Positions 1 through 11,023 are shown, numbered from the stretch's first letter. The stretch: DNA of 64,000 nucleotides from Azorinus chamasolen (GCA_963576725.1 OY755240.1:15678378-15742377), one strand, 5' to 3'. The notes: generated by a model not told the origin, from the sequence alone. A program made the numbers and translations.

Positions 1-868
1 TGTTATGGTCATACGGTCCCTTGTTCCGACACCAGTATAAGTTGAGTAAATCAATATACATGAAATGATAGATTCGCGTATAGTTAAAAAGGATGAAATA
101 AAACAAACATTTTATACGGCATACTTGCAATCGGTTTTTGCTGTGTTTTCTTGTTGCGGTGTTGTTCGGTGGCTGTGTGTTTTGTATGTGGTGTTTTCCT
201 GCATTACTCATATTTGTACTTAGATCCATTTACCTGCTACAAGACCAATGAGTGAACATATGTTTTCATAGATTGTAGGCTCAGTCCAAAGCCTGAACCA
301 GTCTCGTTGAGTACTCGTATTGATTCTGTAAAGAGTTGAAAGAAATGTAATGCAGTGTAAGTTGCCTCACACGGTGTCCGTTTTACAAATATTTTTTTAT
401 ATAGATCTCATTCTACAATTTTACAATAGCCAAACATTGCTATTACAATAACCTAAGTTTCTTCTAAGCCCAAACATTGATCTGTCCATTTGCCATGTTC
501 AGCATACAGCTATAAAATATCCAATATGTCACACTTCCTTACATGAATATTGGTCAAATAAACATTAATATTGAGACATGCAGTTAGTGTAGAATTGGAC
601 TCATGTCGGTGCTATGTCACCAATTATCATTTGTACTATCGTTTTTTTTAACTTTAGCTTCGCAGAGTACTTTTTGACGATTCTACTATGAATCGAGGCA
701 CTTCTGAGTTACATGCTAAGCACATGAGTGATTAATCTACATTGTTAACCGAAACTGGGGCGACAACTACAGATGACAAATAATTGGAAGGCATAATAAA
801 ACATACATCTTCAATATATTGTATTCCGAACAAGTACATTTCACAAGCGCAGATAGGTTTTATTATCG
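1..868. other. gene-free stretch with an M-repeat fragment
   Basis: No coding exon recognised. Bases 125-225 resemble 17285-17360 and, inverted, 3780-3830 (shared words around TTTTGTATGTGGTG), so this is a fragment of the M repeat. The rest shows nothing I can name. Confidence 0.5.
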
Positions 869-1094
869 CAACCCTTTCCTCCATAAATACGCCTTCGTTC
901 TGCGCCTTTGCAAACAGAGTAGGCTCAGATCAGACCTTTTGAGCCGTTAGATGATAACGTAATATAGATACGATTCCACAGTTCCTGCTTTGGTAATAAG
1001 TCCCTGTGTGCATATGCATTTATAAAAAAAGAAGTCTAATTAATATTCATGATGCCATTATTTTTTACATGAATATTCATGGAGTAAAGTGTTC
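869..1094 (+). mobile_element. HP-A1 MITE, decayed hairpin
   Basis: It begins AACCCTTTCCTCCATAAATA, carries TTTGCAAACAGAGTAGG and a degraded hairpin, and ends ACATGAATATTCATGGAGTAAAG. Its right end lies 7 bp from the stop codon of the minus-strand EF-hand exon. Confidence 0.7.
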
Positions 1095-1101
1095 AGAAAG
1101 A

Positions 1102-1499
1102 TCATTTGCTGTTAAAAACGTTTTTGAACGAATCGAAGAGTCTATACTTTTCTTTTGTTTTATCTGGCTCAGTAACATGTTCTACCGATGCCGCAATATA
1201 TTCAGAGATCGGAATTCCTTTATCTTCCATGTGATGGAGATCGAAACGCTTCTTGATTGTCTCAAGTTCATATCCTAAGCATAAGTTTTCAGTGTAGAAT
1301 TCCTCTGCAGAGATGAATCCATTTTGGTCATCGTCAAGATTATTTGCTCCTAATGTTGTGTTTCCACCAATATAGTTTACCAGCATTTCTCTGTGGATTT
1401 GTGTATACGTTTGACATCATCTCCAAAAAGCTCGATTCCGATGAGAAATGTGCAGCTTTGCCCAGTGTTTTGTTCGAATATGCATCAACTACACCCTGG
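1102..1499 (-). pseudogene. EF-hand protein, terminal exon (copy 1), frameshifted
   Basis: Minus-strand exon ending in TGA at 1104-1102; the last 94 codons are open from an ATG at 1386. It carries an EF-hand loop DDDQNGFISAEE with Asp/Asp/Asn/Gly/Ile/Glu at positions 1, 3, 5, 6, 8 and 12, then FDLHH and GIPISEYIA, a likely second degenerate EF-hand. Upstream the similarity to copy 2 (20657-21050) continues in another frame back to an AG acceptor at 1501-1500 behind a pyrimidine-rich tract. Both copies then have one base completing a codon and 24 codons ending in Phe. The frame change maps to a T run at 1386-1388 and is explained by one extra base, so this is a recent pseudogene or a consensus error. 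Earlier exons should lie at higher coordinates; none was found. Function unknown beyond likely Ca2+ binding. Confidence 0.65.
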
Positions 1500-1528
1500 C
1501 TGAAACGGAAAGGCGAAGTGTTACATGT

Positions 1529-1762
1529 ATCCCTTTATTCCATGATTATTTATATACCAAATAGTCACGTCATAAATATTAATTAGATTAAATGATAGAA
1601 TATCACATGGACAAAAAGGTTTGACCAAGTTAGAAACTGTAGCATTATATCATAAGGAATTATTGCAGACCCTGGTCAGACGGCTTCTCTAGGAGCCGTC
1701 TGATATGCGTCTGCTCTGTTTGTGAAGGCGTAGAAAGGCGTAATTATGCGATAAAGGGTTAT
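1529..1762 (-). mobile_element. HP-A1 MITE
   Basis: Reverse-oriented A1: CCCTTTATTCCATGA end, the block ATAAATATTAATTAGATTA, hairpin arms GACGGCTTCTC / GGAGCCGTC, then GCGTAGAAAGGCG and ATAAAGGGTTA. It starts about 30 bp from the acceptor of the EF-hand exon, in its intron. Confidence 0.75.
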
Positions 1763-1889
1763 TTATTAAGGGACTAATTACAAACCGTTGTCAGCTATAT
1801 TAACCATTTAAATAAGGAACATGGCATAATTTGTAGAATCCGATCTCTGACCGTAGTTTAAACTGATAGAACTTTTAAACTGTTTAAAT

Positions 1890-2030
1890 AAAGTAGACAC
1901 AGATCCGACGACTTCTGTAGAAACCCTATGATCAGGTAATGTTGGAATTAGCGGAATTAGTATAGACATGGTTTTACAGTTTCGCCTCAGTCAAATATAT
2001 CATTTCTTACGTGAGTATTCATCACCTAGA
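1890..2030 (+). repeat. decayed HP-A remnant
   Basis: Contains AAGTAGACACAGATCCGACG and CCTATGATCAGG with a broken stem between them, then TTTCTTACGTGAGTATTCAT as in the HP-A right end. Confidence 0.45.
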
Positions 2031-2170
2031 ATGTAAAGATGCGGCCTCATCCACCTCAGACAAAGGTTATTGACGTTACCCACAATAAATATGAAATGTC
2101 GGTTACAAACACTGGATGAATATGCATATAAGAATTATGGAAACTGGCAGCATGCACTTTTATTAGTTTT

Positions 2171-2430
2171 TTAACCCTTCGCTTGCTATTAACATCAATA
2201 TACCTACCTGTAAATAGTGAAGACCCAGATGAGACAGCTCCTGCATGATCCAGCAGGAGCTGTCTCATCAGGGTCTGCACTATTTACAAATTGATTATGC
2301 AACCAGTGCAATCCACAGCAGTGATTTCACAGCGAAATACTTGTACACAGTGAAGATATATGTAATTATACAACAGGGCATGGGTAAAGAAGAAGAAATG
2401 CATTTTAAAATTCAGCAAGCGAAGGGTTAA
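2171..2430 (+). mobile_element. HP-C MITE (reference copy)
   Basis: Bounded by TTAA on both sides, with terminal inverted repeats TTAACCCTTCGCTTGCT / AGCAAGCGAAGGGTTAA. The central hairpin arms are GACCCAGATGAGACAGCTCC and the near-complement ending ATCAGGGTCTGCAC. A second half-palindrome around GCAACCAGTGCA...CAGCAGTGATTTCACAG lies to the right. No coding capacity. The TTAA target suggests piggyBac-type mobilisation in trans. Confidence 0.85.
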
Positions 2431-3654
2431 TGGATAAACTATTTTGGCGATGGTAGTAAAACATTAAGGTAAACCTTTTTGGAGAGTTATTCTCCTAGAA
2501 AACATGATTTTTAATTAAATTGTACAGTCCGGGATAAAACCACAAACATGCATCGGTATTACTTATTGGCATCTGTACTTATTCTCTCAGAAATAGAATA
2601 CAAAGCCATGGATTTCTCGAGTCGTCCTAGCAAAACTTGCAAACTAGTGCAATTTATTGAAACCAAACGTTAGATAATGATAATGATGCATTGTAATGAC
2701 AAATATTTGTTATTCGCTCAGAAATTGTATAAGAAAGTATCTAATGTATAGCTTTTAAGGCAGAGTTAGATCTCAGCTTAATTTTGTAAAATAATTTGGT
2801 TATGCTTTACTATTAAATTACGTGCAGTGTGTTGTTTAGGGCAAATGTGATCTACAACACGTTCTATTACCACTATATTGAATATGTAAAGTGAAAACAT
2901 TCTACTGAATCCTATTTTGGAATAAATGCATACATGTACAGTATACCTTTATATTCAAAGAAGCCAGTTGATGAAATTACAGAAGTGTACATGTATCACC
3001 AACTTTTGTGGAATATAGACCGATATATCAATTTCCTATAGTTCAATTACCACCACAAAGACGTTTCAGTGAAACAAAACTCTATAATAGGAAAGGTGTC
3101 AGATCAAAAGCAGATTTCTATTCACATGTACTGCTACATATACAACATCGATTACTGGCAAACTGATAATCTGGTACTGTGTGAATCTTTACTGGGGGTG
3201 TTGAACACTTTAAACACTGGGAAATGGTTAGCACATCTCTACTATCAAGAGGAAATAGAAAACAATATTGTTGAGCCAACTTTCGGCTGCCGATTTGTAC
3301 TAGATATCGTTTGTGTTTTGATTTGTACTAGATATCGTTTGTGTTTTGCTACAGCGACCATATGAACTCAATATTTTAAACAACGGTACAAGGGATTTGT
3401 TATACTGTGATTTGCCTTTCTGTACAGTTCACAAGTACTTACTTGCAAGATCTGGCACAACGTGGTGAACGGTGTTGACGGCTGAGTAGATCATACGCTT
3501 GAGACCACTTTTCCTTCAAATAGTCTGTGGGGCCTGTAATCATAAACATTTTTAGAGAAATATCATGACAAAATCACTATATTCACGAGCAAATATAGTA
3601 TACGTTATTACAATATGCACCCATATGACTATTGGTCAAATACCTTCTAGAAAT
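2431..3654. other. gene-free stretch with a 28-bp tandem duplication
   Basis: No exon recognised. A unit of about 28 bp (TTTGTACTAGATATCGTTTG...) occurs twice in tandem at 3293-3349. A damaged HP-A core (GAGTAGACTAATATCAGACGG) follows at about 3675-3720. Confidence 0.4.
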
Positions 3655-3774
3655 ACCTGTTAATGCCTTTGCATTTTGAGTAGACTAATATCAGACGGCT
3701 TCTACAGTTCCTGTCTGCATATGACAAAGTAAAGATTTGATTATACACTTTTGCCATGAATTTGCTCATATGAA

Positions 3775-4025
3775 CATGTCGCAAAGTCACATACAAGACA
3801 CAACCACCACCAAAGTATCGATAGATAACCGTCACCGTCACACACACACAACTTCACGCCCATCCAAAGGCACATACACGAGATCAACACAGAAAACATT
3901 AACAAACACACAAGTACTAGAGATAAACGTTCCAAACATGAACAAAAGCAAACGTACAAAGACACAAGACCAACAAATGTAAGGGTGGCAAAGAGAGTCC
4001 GCCTTGGAACGGCCATATGCCATCA
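3775..4025 (-). repeat. M repeat, retroelement-like
   Basis: Read on the minus strand it shares ACCGTTCCAAGGCGGACT, TTGTGTCTTTGTACG and CTTGTATGTGAC-type words with 17155-17360 and 125-225. No terminal inverted repeats and no long frame, which fits a LINE/SINE fragment; the family was not identified. Confidence 0.45.
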
Positions 4026-4103
4026 TTAAGAATCATCTAATGTCCAGTACTGAGTAGAATAACACCCACGTGTTTGACTGTGGAGACCATTCAGTATAAA
4101 GGA

Positions 4104-4350
4104 TTGACCCTTTCACCGCCGATGTCGCATGAATGCGCCACAACAAATAGTGATGTCCCAGATCAGACGCCGCCTTTTCAAGGCGGCGTCTGGTCAGGGA
4201 CTTCAATTTTTGTCTCAATCTCTATTTACATATCTGTGCTTTACTTCTTTGAAATTCACATTTATTTATCTCATTTCCTTATTGCACTGAATGTTCTAAC
4301 AAAAATTGGATTGCAGACGACAATTAGAAATTTGGCGCCGAAAGGCTTAT
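4104..4350 (+). mobile_element. HP-F MITE
   Basis: Begins TTGACCCTTTCACCGCC and ends GGCGCCGAAAGGCTTA. The hairpin arms are CCCAGATCAGACGCCGCC and GGCGGCGTCTGGTCAGGG around a TTTTCAA loop. A T-rich right half (CTTTGAAATTCACATTTATT) and GCAGACGACAATTAGAAATT are typical of the family. Confidence 0.8.
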
Positions 4351-4467
4351 ACGTTTTAGAGAATTTTGAATGACAATCACTCTAGAAATTTGGGTCTACA
4401 CTATTTCCAAATGGCAGTGCAAGCTTGTCCCGTATGTTTAATTATTCTTGTTCTAATTTATATTACA

Positions 4468-4648
4468 TATTGACGCCTTTTGAAGTCTCTGTAAAAGTTA
4501 CTTCTCGAAATCATAGTGATAAATAGAGCAAATGCTGTATTTATCACAATGGTTTCAAAACTTGTACACAATTCTTAAATTTACCATGCTCCTTTTCGGT
4601 AGATTTATTCAAAGAAGTTGGATCTAAAACTAGCCTATCGGAGAATGT
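4468..4648 (+). mobile_element. HP-B MITE, termini decayed
   Basis: Contains GACGCCTTTTGAAGTCTCTG, arms TGATAAATAGAGCAAATGCT / TATTTATCACAATGGTTTCA, and CTCCTTTTCGGTAGATTTAT...AGCCTAT. The apex and the outer TTAA have degraded. Confidence 0.7.
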
Positions 4649-4728
4649 GCTAATGGTGTAGAAGCTATGGCGTGTCAGTTTCGATCCAATGCTATATTTG
4701 CCTAATCCCGACTTGATTTGAGCTTGTA

Positions 4729-5008
4729 ACCCATTCCTTTATAGGCTTTTTTTTTAGGTACAACTTCTTTGAATAAATCTACCACCGAAAAGGAGTATTA
4801 ACTAGAGAAAAGGAAAATTTTAGATTTTTTTAGCTTGAGCTTTTCTTAACTAGAGAAAAGGATTTTTTTAGAATTGTTTAGCTTTAAACCATTGTGATAA
4901 ATAGAGAATTTGCTCCTATAAGAGAAAATGCTCTATTTTCCACAATGGTTTCAGAATTTTACTTTTACAGAGTCGTCAAAAGTTGTCAATATGAGGGAAA
5001 GGTTTAAG
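4729..5008 (-). mobile_element. HP-B MITE with internal duplication
   Basis: Reverse HP-B, from AACCCATTCCTTTATAGGCT to TCAATATGAGGGAAAGGTTTAA. The segment AACTAGAGAAAAGGA occurs twice (about 4800 and 4848), so this copy is longer than usual. Confidence 0.75.
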
Positions 5009-5040
5009 AAACTATTGACCAAGTGTCCAATAAATTGGAT

Positions 5041-5140
5041 TCATACCAGATGCTCCTGTAGGAGCCGTCTGATCAGAGTCTACTCTGTTTGCTTTTGAAA
5101 TAATATATATCTGTTTTGCAGTCTCTGTCTTGAAAACAAA
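5041..5140 (+). repeat. HP-A right half
   Basis: Starts at the apex (GCTCCTGTAGGAGCCGTCTG) and continues ATCAGAGTCTACTCTGTTTG. The left arm is missing: truncated exactly in the hairpin. Confidence 0.6.
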
Positions 5141-5329
5141 AACCCTAATTAGTAGTGATTTTATAAAAAATTAGTTGATTAATGCTTAATCAATATGGTT
5201 TTAATTCATTTATGCAGATGTTTGCTTAATTCCGGGTGAAATTCATGTCCGAAATGTTGTTTGGGAGTTTTCTGCATTACTTGCACTCTGCTTTTAACCT
5301 TCACATGATTTTACAATCGACATTGACAC

Positions 5330-5495
5330 TACAGTAAAACCTCTCTATAGCGGCCACCAAATCACATCAAATATTTTGTGTTAAAGGCCTATAGGAGCGT
5401 TCTGTTTTACTTTCACCTAGCTTTGAGCAGCCATGTGCCCTAAATACCAACTAAATAACACAATTTAGTGGCCTTCATAGAGAGATGTTACTGTA
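5330..5495 (+). mobile_element. HP-D1 MITE, left arm partly deleted
   Basis: TACAGTAAAACCTCTCTATA at the left, TAGAGAGATGTTACTGTA at the right. The inner left arm is deleted up to the apex CCTATAGGAGCG, leaving an asymmetric palindrome. Adjacent TA is consistent with Tc1/mariner-type targets. Confidence 0.75.
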
Positions 5496-5609
5496 ATATG
5501 AAATAAGAGAGATTTTACTGTGTTTTTGTATGACCGACCTTCATTATCTTTCTTTGCATCAATGCTTAGCAGCAGCAGAATCTGAAAAAGAACACAGTGG
5601 TTAAATTTA

Positions 5610-5784
5610 TACAGTAAACCCTCTCTATAACGACCACTAATTACATCAAGTATTTTGTGTTAAAGGCAGGTGGTTGCTTAAGGCAAGATGAAAGTAAAAC
5701 AGAGCGCTCCTTTAAGCTGCCACCTGCCCTAAATACCAGCTAATTAACACAATTTAGTGGTCGTTATAGAGAGGGCTTACTGTA
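5610..5784 (+). mobile_element. HP-D1 MITE
   Basis: TACAGTAAACCCTCTCTATA...TATAGAGAGGGCTTACTGTA. The inner arms GGCAGGTGGTTGCTTAAGGC and GCTGCCACCTGCC pair, but the central palindrome is shortened. Similar in structure to the preceding copy 115 bp away. Confidence 0.8.
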
Positions 5785-5949
5785 TATGTTACAGCATTCG
5801 TTTTTATTGAACAAGTGAATTTTTCTTGCATGTGTACTCTTATTACAATAGATGGAAATACCTACCAATTGGTTATACATTTCTGAAAGTGTTACATTTG
5901 CATTGAATACAGTGTACTCCCAGAAATTTCAATTTATAAATGTGACATC

Positions 5950-6306
5950 TACAGTGCTCCCTCCCAACAACGGCCCTCTCAATAACGATTCCCTCCTTAC
6001 AACAACGCATGTCACTGTCACTGTTTCCCAAACAACAATGCCCCAGAAACAACTTTTTCCATCGTATTTTCTTCATGCCTCCATCAAATCCTATGTTGTG
6101 ACCACTCTTTAGAATCGTCACTTTGTGTGGTTACAACATAGGGTTTGATAGAGGCATAACGGTTTTAGTTCTCGAAATACACCTTGTCTGGGGATCTGCA
6201 AACAAGCTAATTATGTTTGATTTTCCCTCCCTATAACAACTCCCTCTGAACAACACATATAATCTTCGTATCCAAAAGGGTGTCGTTGTAGAGAGGGAGC
6301 ACTGTA
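5950..6306. mobile_element. pogo-like TIR element with nested HP-G
   Basis: Termini TACAGTGCTCCCTCCCAACA and GTTGTAGAGAGGGAGCACTGTA are inverted repeats flanked by TA. The 357-bp interior has no frame of note. An HP-G-like palindrome at 6078-6157 (CCTATGTTGTGACCACTCTT and GTGGTTACAACATAGGGTTT) sits near the middle. Confidence 0.65.
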
Positions 6307-6512
6307 ATCACGCTTTGCGCAGTATTGAAGCTTGAGAACATATTACTACAGTGTTGTTGAAAGGAGGTGTTTGCTGTAATCTGTACTGTATGCTATAAAC
6401 CCCTTCACTGTCATTATGACGTAATAATCCACTAAAATAGTCACTGTCAAATCATTGTCTGCTTACATGTTTCATCTACTTTTCTTTAAAAAAAAATTAT
6501 GATAGTTTTTAC

Positions 6513-6750
6513 TTAATTCTTTCCTCCATAAATACTCCTTTCTACGCCTCTGTAAAAGTCACCTGTTGAAACCAATGTGATAAAAAGAGCATTTGCTCCT
6601 ACACGTATAGGAGTATATGCTCTATTTAACACAATGGTTTCAAATTACAAAATTCTAAAAACAATAATTTTATCTACTTAATGCTCCTTTTCGGTAGATT
6701 TATTCAAAGAAGTTGGATCCAAATTGAGCCTACATGTATGGAGGAATGGG
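6513..6750 (+). mobile_element. HP-B MITE with an HP-A-type left end
   Basis: The left end reads TTCTTTCCTCCATAAATACT and CCTTTCTACGCCTCTGTAAA, which is HP-A-like, but the interior (AACCAATGTGATAAA...ATTTAACACAATGGTTTCAA) and the CCTTTTCGGTAGATTTATTC block are HP-B. See the finding on hybrid termini. Confidence 0.75.
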
Positions 6751-6779
6751 TCTTAGAAACTTTAATATAAGTGTCAAAT

Positions 6780-6835
6780 GGGTTGGATCCTTATCAGACG
6801 CGGCGTCTGATCAGGATCCAAACTGTTTGCAAACA
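6780..6835 (+). repeat. HP-E hairpin core
   Basis: GTTGGATCCTTATCAGACGC / GCGTCTGATCAGGATCCAAAC forms a short palindrome ending CTGTTTGC; the flanks are not recognisable. Confidence 0.6.
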
Positions 6836-6839
6836 TTAG

Positions 6840-8155
6840 AGTTTTCAAGTTTGACATGGAAGGGTTTAATAGTAAATACAACTTACAATGGGGAAATTGT
6901 GATCTATTTCTAGATAAGGAATACGTCATGGAATTTAAGCAGGCGACACGTTGGTTTAGACATATCCGTTAAAGAAAGAATGTGGGTGTACGAGGTCCGT
7001 GGTTTGATAAACCATGTACATACTGTATACGCTTCTTTAATAACATTGATTAATTTAATTATGCCCCTTCACTCCCAGAATTCGGTTGCCATGACATTAA
7101 CAACACTTTAGATCTAGACCAGACGTCCAATATCTCATTATCAAACCAGAACCAAAAACTGGTTTACATCTATATCTACGTTTCCCTGTTGGATTATCTT
7201 TTTTAATCCATAGGATGCAGGTACATCATGGCAGTGAATCGATTGAGCAGAATCTAAACATGCAGTACATGTACATCAAGCAGAAAGACAAAACATGTAC
7301 ACAGGTACATTTGTACACAGTAAAATATTAAGCACAAGGGTAATAAAACAACCATACAAGTATTATTCGAATGGCTATTGAAACTGGTTAAAACGTACAT
7401 TTAAGCTGCCGAACCAAGACTAAATAATGGAGAAAACTTCTAACTTTACAACTCACCTGGCTGAATTGATATTAGATGTATTAGTAAATAAAATCCCTCA
7501 ATTCTTTCGTCTGCCAGAACAATATTTATATACATGTAGATCTATACAGAAATCATAAGAAGACCAGTCAGGACTATTCTCATAACAGAATCAATAGGTT
7601 TTGTTGGTCGTTTCCAGTAGATTTCTGATAATTAAAATTTACACTGATGTGAAACTGAAAACAAAATCGATTGGGAATTAGAATTGGAACCTAAAAGATA
7701 GAGTCGAAATGAAGATGAATTCACTAACAATGTGCACAAACGTATGCAAACCTGATACAAGTTATACAACCTAGTAACTTATTGTGTGTGTGTTTTGTGT
7801 TTAACGGGTGTTCCGTGTTTCTATATAAAACATCTTACGTATTGAACAACAAATAATTGAAATAGAAAGCATACTAGAATATCGCACCCATATTATGCAG
7901 AAACGAATCAGACAATTCACGGACAGGTTATATTCCAGTACAATCAAACGCGCCAAAAATAATGGATGAATTAATTTGTGTTTGCCGAATGCAGAACAGT
8001 TTCGGTTTGGAATTAGTCTAAACGAACCATTTCTCGAGTGTTTTATTTCATACATTTCATATTAATTTTGCAAAATGTGGATGTATATACATGTAAAGAG
8101 AAAGATAAGCCGTGAAAATGGATATAAAAGGATGAAAAGGATATAAATATCAATC
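6840..8155. other. gene-free stretch
   Basis: No exon, palindrome or known repeat recognised. Short open frames lack protein-like composition. Confidence 0.4.
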
Positions 8156-8410
8156 CAGGTAAGGTCAAGCGCGATCCGCAGTAGTACACAGTGGTCCACG
8201 ATGATACCACCGCGACCTGCGGTGATAACGATCGCGCCCGGCGACGAGTGCCCCTACGGAGGGACCAGCGCGGACCCATCACAACCCGCGCTCGATTGCG
8301 GAAGACCGCATATCAGCGCGGACAAAAATACCCGTGTCCGCGTTGGATAAAATTGCGATGGGCCGCGGAAAACAAAAAGTCCGCGGGGCTTGTACTGTAC
8401 ATAATCTGAT
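8156..8410. other. GC/CpG-rich island of unknown origin
   Basis: About 250 bp much richer in G+C and CpG than its surroundings, with repeated GCGGAC / GTCCGCG words (8268, 8317, 8337, 8381). Open on both strands, but with no recognisable domain. It could be a fragment of a different repeat class or an unmethylated regulatory island. Confidence 0.35.
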
Positions 8411-8749
8411 AAGTGACAAATAGAACAGATCCTAACATTACGCAGCGTCGCCGATGCAGCGGCTAATTATGGGTCTATATTGTTTGCAGAGCAATGCCAT
8501 CTCTTTTCCCAGGGAACATCTTATTTTATAAAACAAAGATTCTTACCAATAATATCACGGCATTCATCCTCCAAGTCAAGTATGATCTGACGCAATCATT
8601 GGTATAAATGTAGGAAATCTGATAAGATCGCTGCTTGAAACCTTTATCAGATGAACACTCATTTAAACAATAATAGCACCATGAATATTTAGCTGAAGTA
8701 TCGTACTGGTAATTAATCATAGGTCTGTTTACCCATGCCAGACACTGTA

Positions 8750-8850
8750 AAATCATATCTATATAATTCCATAAGCTACATAGCAAACCCTGATCGGATG
8801 GCTCCTGCAGTGTCTGTCTGATTTGAGTCTACTCTGTTTGTAAAACCGGA
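8750..8850 (-). repeat. HP-A remnant
   Basis: CAAACCCTGATCGGATGGCTCC and GATTTGAGTCTACTCTGTTTG are the two stem arms; the apex pairing is lost. Confidence 0.55.
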
Positions 8851-9007
8851 AACGGGGCCTCTATCAGGTAAACATTTAAAGGACTGACTTACAAAGAAAT
8901 GTTTAATATTTCATACCATGTGTTCCCTTCACGTTTGGAGTTTTAATCAGTATTTCTAATGAATCATATCTAAGACAGAATCAGTAGACCAAACACTGCA
9001 TTTAAAT

Positions 9008-9140
9008 ATGTCCCTGATGGAAACGCCTCTCCATGCATTTGCAAACTGAGTAGACACAGATCAGACGGCTCTTGTGGCAGACGTCTGATTAGGGTCTGCT
9101 TTGTTTACTTATATGATAATAAAGATCTGAATATGCAATG
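9008..9140 (+). repeat. HP-A1 left portion
   Basis: AACGCCTCTCCATGCATTTG, the arms GTAGACACAGATCAGACGGC / GACGTCTGATTAGGGTCTGC and a TTTGTTTACTTATATGATAA flank. Confidence 0.6.
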
Positions 9141-9278
9141 CTTGTCGATGCCAAAAGATCCTCCATTCATATACCATTTAAATTTTTCAGCGAATGAATA
9201 TGCAGGGGTGTAGCTAGGGAAACGCATTTACGCGCGTGTATATCATCAACCTAAAACTTGAAAACATTGATAAACGAT

Positions 9279-9572
9279 CTGCCTTGTCATGTTAGCTGTA
9301 ACCCATTCCCTCATATGACGCTGCCTTGTCATGTTAGCTTTAACCCATTCCCTCATATGACGCTGCCTTGTCATGTTAGCTGTAACCCATTCCCTCATAT
9401 GACGCTGCCTTGTCATGTTAGCTTTAACCCATTCCCTCATATGACGCTGCCTTGTCATGTTAGCTTTAACCCATTCCCTCATATGACGCTGCCTTGTCAT
9501 GTTAGCTTTAACCCATTCCCTCATATGACGCTGCCTTGTCATGTTAGCTTTAACCCATTCCCTCATATGACG
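9279..9572. repeat. 42-bp tandem repeat, seven copies
   Basis: Seven near-identical 42-bp units (CTGCCTTGTCATGTTAGCTT + TAACCCATTCCCTCATATGACG). Copies 1 and 3 have GCTG where the others have GCTT. The second half of the unit is the left terminus of an HP-B element; the real remnant of one follows at 9573-9640 (CCTCTGTATAAGTCAAC, TGATAAATAGAG). The period is a multiple of three, so both strands appear open; this is not a gene. Confidence 0.9.
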
Positions 9573-9645
9573 CCTCTGTATAAGTCAACTTTTGAAATCA
9601 TCGTGATAAATAGAGTATACATGCTCCTATACAAGGCAAGGACCC

Positions 9646-9740
9646 CCTGAATATTCAGTAGGTATGAAAATGTTGAACAAACACGGAACAGGGAACGGGT
9701 TAACAGGAATATTGTTTACAGGGACAGGGCTAACAGGGAA
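9646..9740 (-). repeat. HP-A2-like end fragment, internally repeated
   Basis: GAATATTCAGTAGGTATGAA and AACAGGGAACGGGTTAACAG match the A2 right end. AACAGGGAA-like words recur three times with 20-40 bp spacing. Confidence 0.45.
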
Positions 9741-9897
9741 TGGGTTATATTCTTCTGATCTGCATCTAATTCTTATCTCGCTATTTGCGGACAGTCTTGA
9801 ATTTTGCAAACAGCTTGTATCCCAATGAGACCCCGTACAGCGAGGCGTTTCATATATATCCAAGCTGGTTGACACCCGGTCATTAGTGTTTCAAAAG

Positions 9898-10147
9898 TTA
9901 AATCATTTACTCCATGAATATTCATGAAAGAAATGATGGCAACGTGAATATTAATTAGATTATTTTTAAAATGGCAAATTAAATCATGGCAGTTTGGTCA
10001 AAGCAGAAACTGTACAAACCAGACTTATATTGTTTAATAAGCAAACAGAGCAGACCCTGATCAGACGACTCTGTAAGAGCCGTCTGATCTGGGTTTACTC
10101 TGTTTGCAAAAGCATAGAAAGGCGCATGTATGGATATAAAGGGTTAG
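9898..10147 (-). mobile_element. HP-A1 MITE
   Basis: TTAAATCATTTACTCCATGA...GGATATAAAGGGTTAG. The hairpin arms are AGCAGACCCTGATCAGACGA and GCCGTCTGATCTGGGTTTAC: reverse orientation with the fixed T-T mismatch. Confidence 0.8.
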
Positions 10148-10339
10148 TCACATCGGACGTAGTTAAAACTAAACAGAGCAAACACTGAGTAGACATTGTT
10201 TTTGCCTCGGAGGAACGGCTCGCCTTTATACGCATTTGCGTCTGTCTGGCTGTGCTCATGTTTGTTCAAATTTGGCATTACTGGTGTTCTGCTGTCTGTA
10301 ATATCAACAAATATCTTGCATGTTACTCTACAATACCTC

Positions 10340-10545
10340 GCTTTTCAATACGGAACATGAGACACTAATGTCCTTAGCAAACTGTGTAGACATTGATTGG
10401 AAGTATTCTTTTATACTGATGAAAATGCTTCTACATGAGCCCTCTCATCAGGGCCTGTACGGTTTGTAATGTTACACTTCTTTGAAAAACAAACCTGAAT
10501 ATTTCGGTAAGATTGTCGTGTTTGAATTTCGGAATTTCAGCGTTG
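10340..10545 (+). mobile_element. HP-L MITE, decayed
   Basis: ACATGAGACACTAATGTCCTT, a damaged left arm (AACTGTGTAGACATTGATT), then GAGCCCTCTCATCAGGGCC, TGTTACACTTCTTTGAAAAA and TTTGAATTTCGGAAT, matching 22602-22800. Confidence 0.55.
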
Positions 10546-10729
10546 AACCGATTCAATTGATTTTTTTCATAATTGCAAGGCAAGAATAGCTTTCCGTCAA
10601 GTGAACGATTTAAGCAGGTGCTTCTTTTAGCTCAATCCTAAATCAAATCAGTTTGTGACCACAGTGATTTATGATTGTCTGTTATTGACCGTATAGTATA
10701 CGCGACAATGGACAAACAAAGTTATTTGT

Positions 10730-10977
10730 TTAACCCTTTCACCGTCTATGTCGCAAACATGCGCCACAACAAAAAATGCAGTCCCAGATCAGACGCCGCC
10801 TTTTCAAGGCGGCGTCTGATCAGGGACTTAATTTTTTGTCTCAAAATATGTTTCTATATATCTGTGCTTTATTCCTTTGGAATTTGCACTTATTTATCTC
10901 GTTTCCTTATTTTATTGAATGATTTAACAAAGTAGGATTGCAGACGACAATTAGAAATTTGGCTCCGAAAGAGTTAA
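10730..10977 (+). mobile_element. HP-F MITE
   Basis: TTAA-bounded. TTAACCCTTTCACCGTC and GGCTCCGAAAGAGTTAA are the ends; the hairpin CCCAGATCAGACGCCGCC / GGCGGCGTCTGATCAGGG keeps the A-A mismatch. Confidence 0.85.
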
Positions 10978-11023
10978 TCCTTCTCGTGCTAAGCGCGTGT
11001 TAGCTGGTGTTGACCAACAATTT

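Noticed and set aside
3741..4026. Cys-rich, hydrophobic minus-strand frames
   Set aside because: They lie in the M repeat and its CACA-rich part; no signal peptide logic or homologue recognised.
9246..9650. Two repeat-protein-like frames with 14-residue units
   Set aside because: The 42-bp DNA repeat is a multiple of three, so both strands stay open. It derives from a transposon end, with no coding signal.
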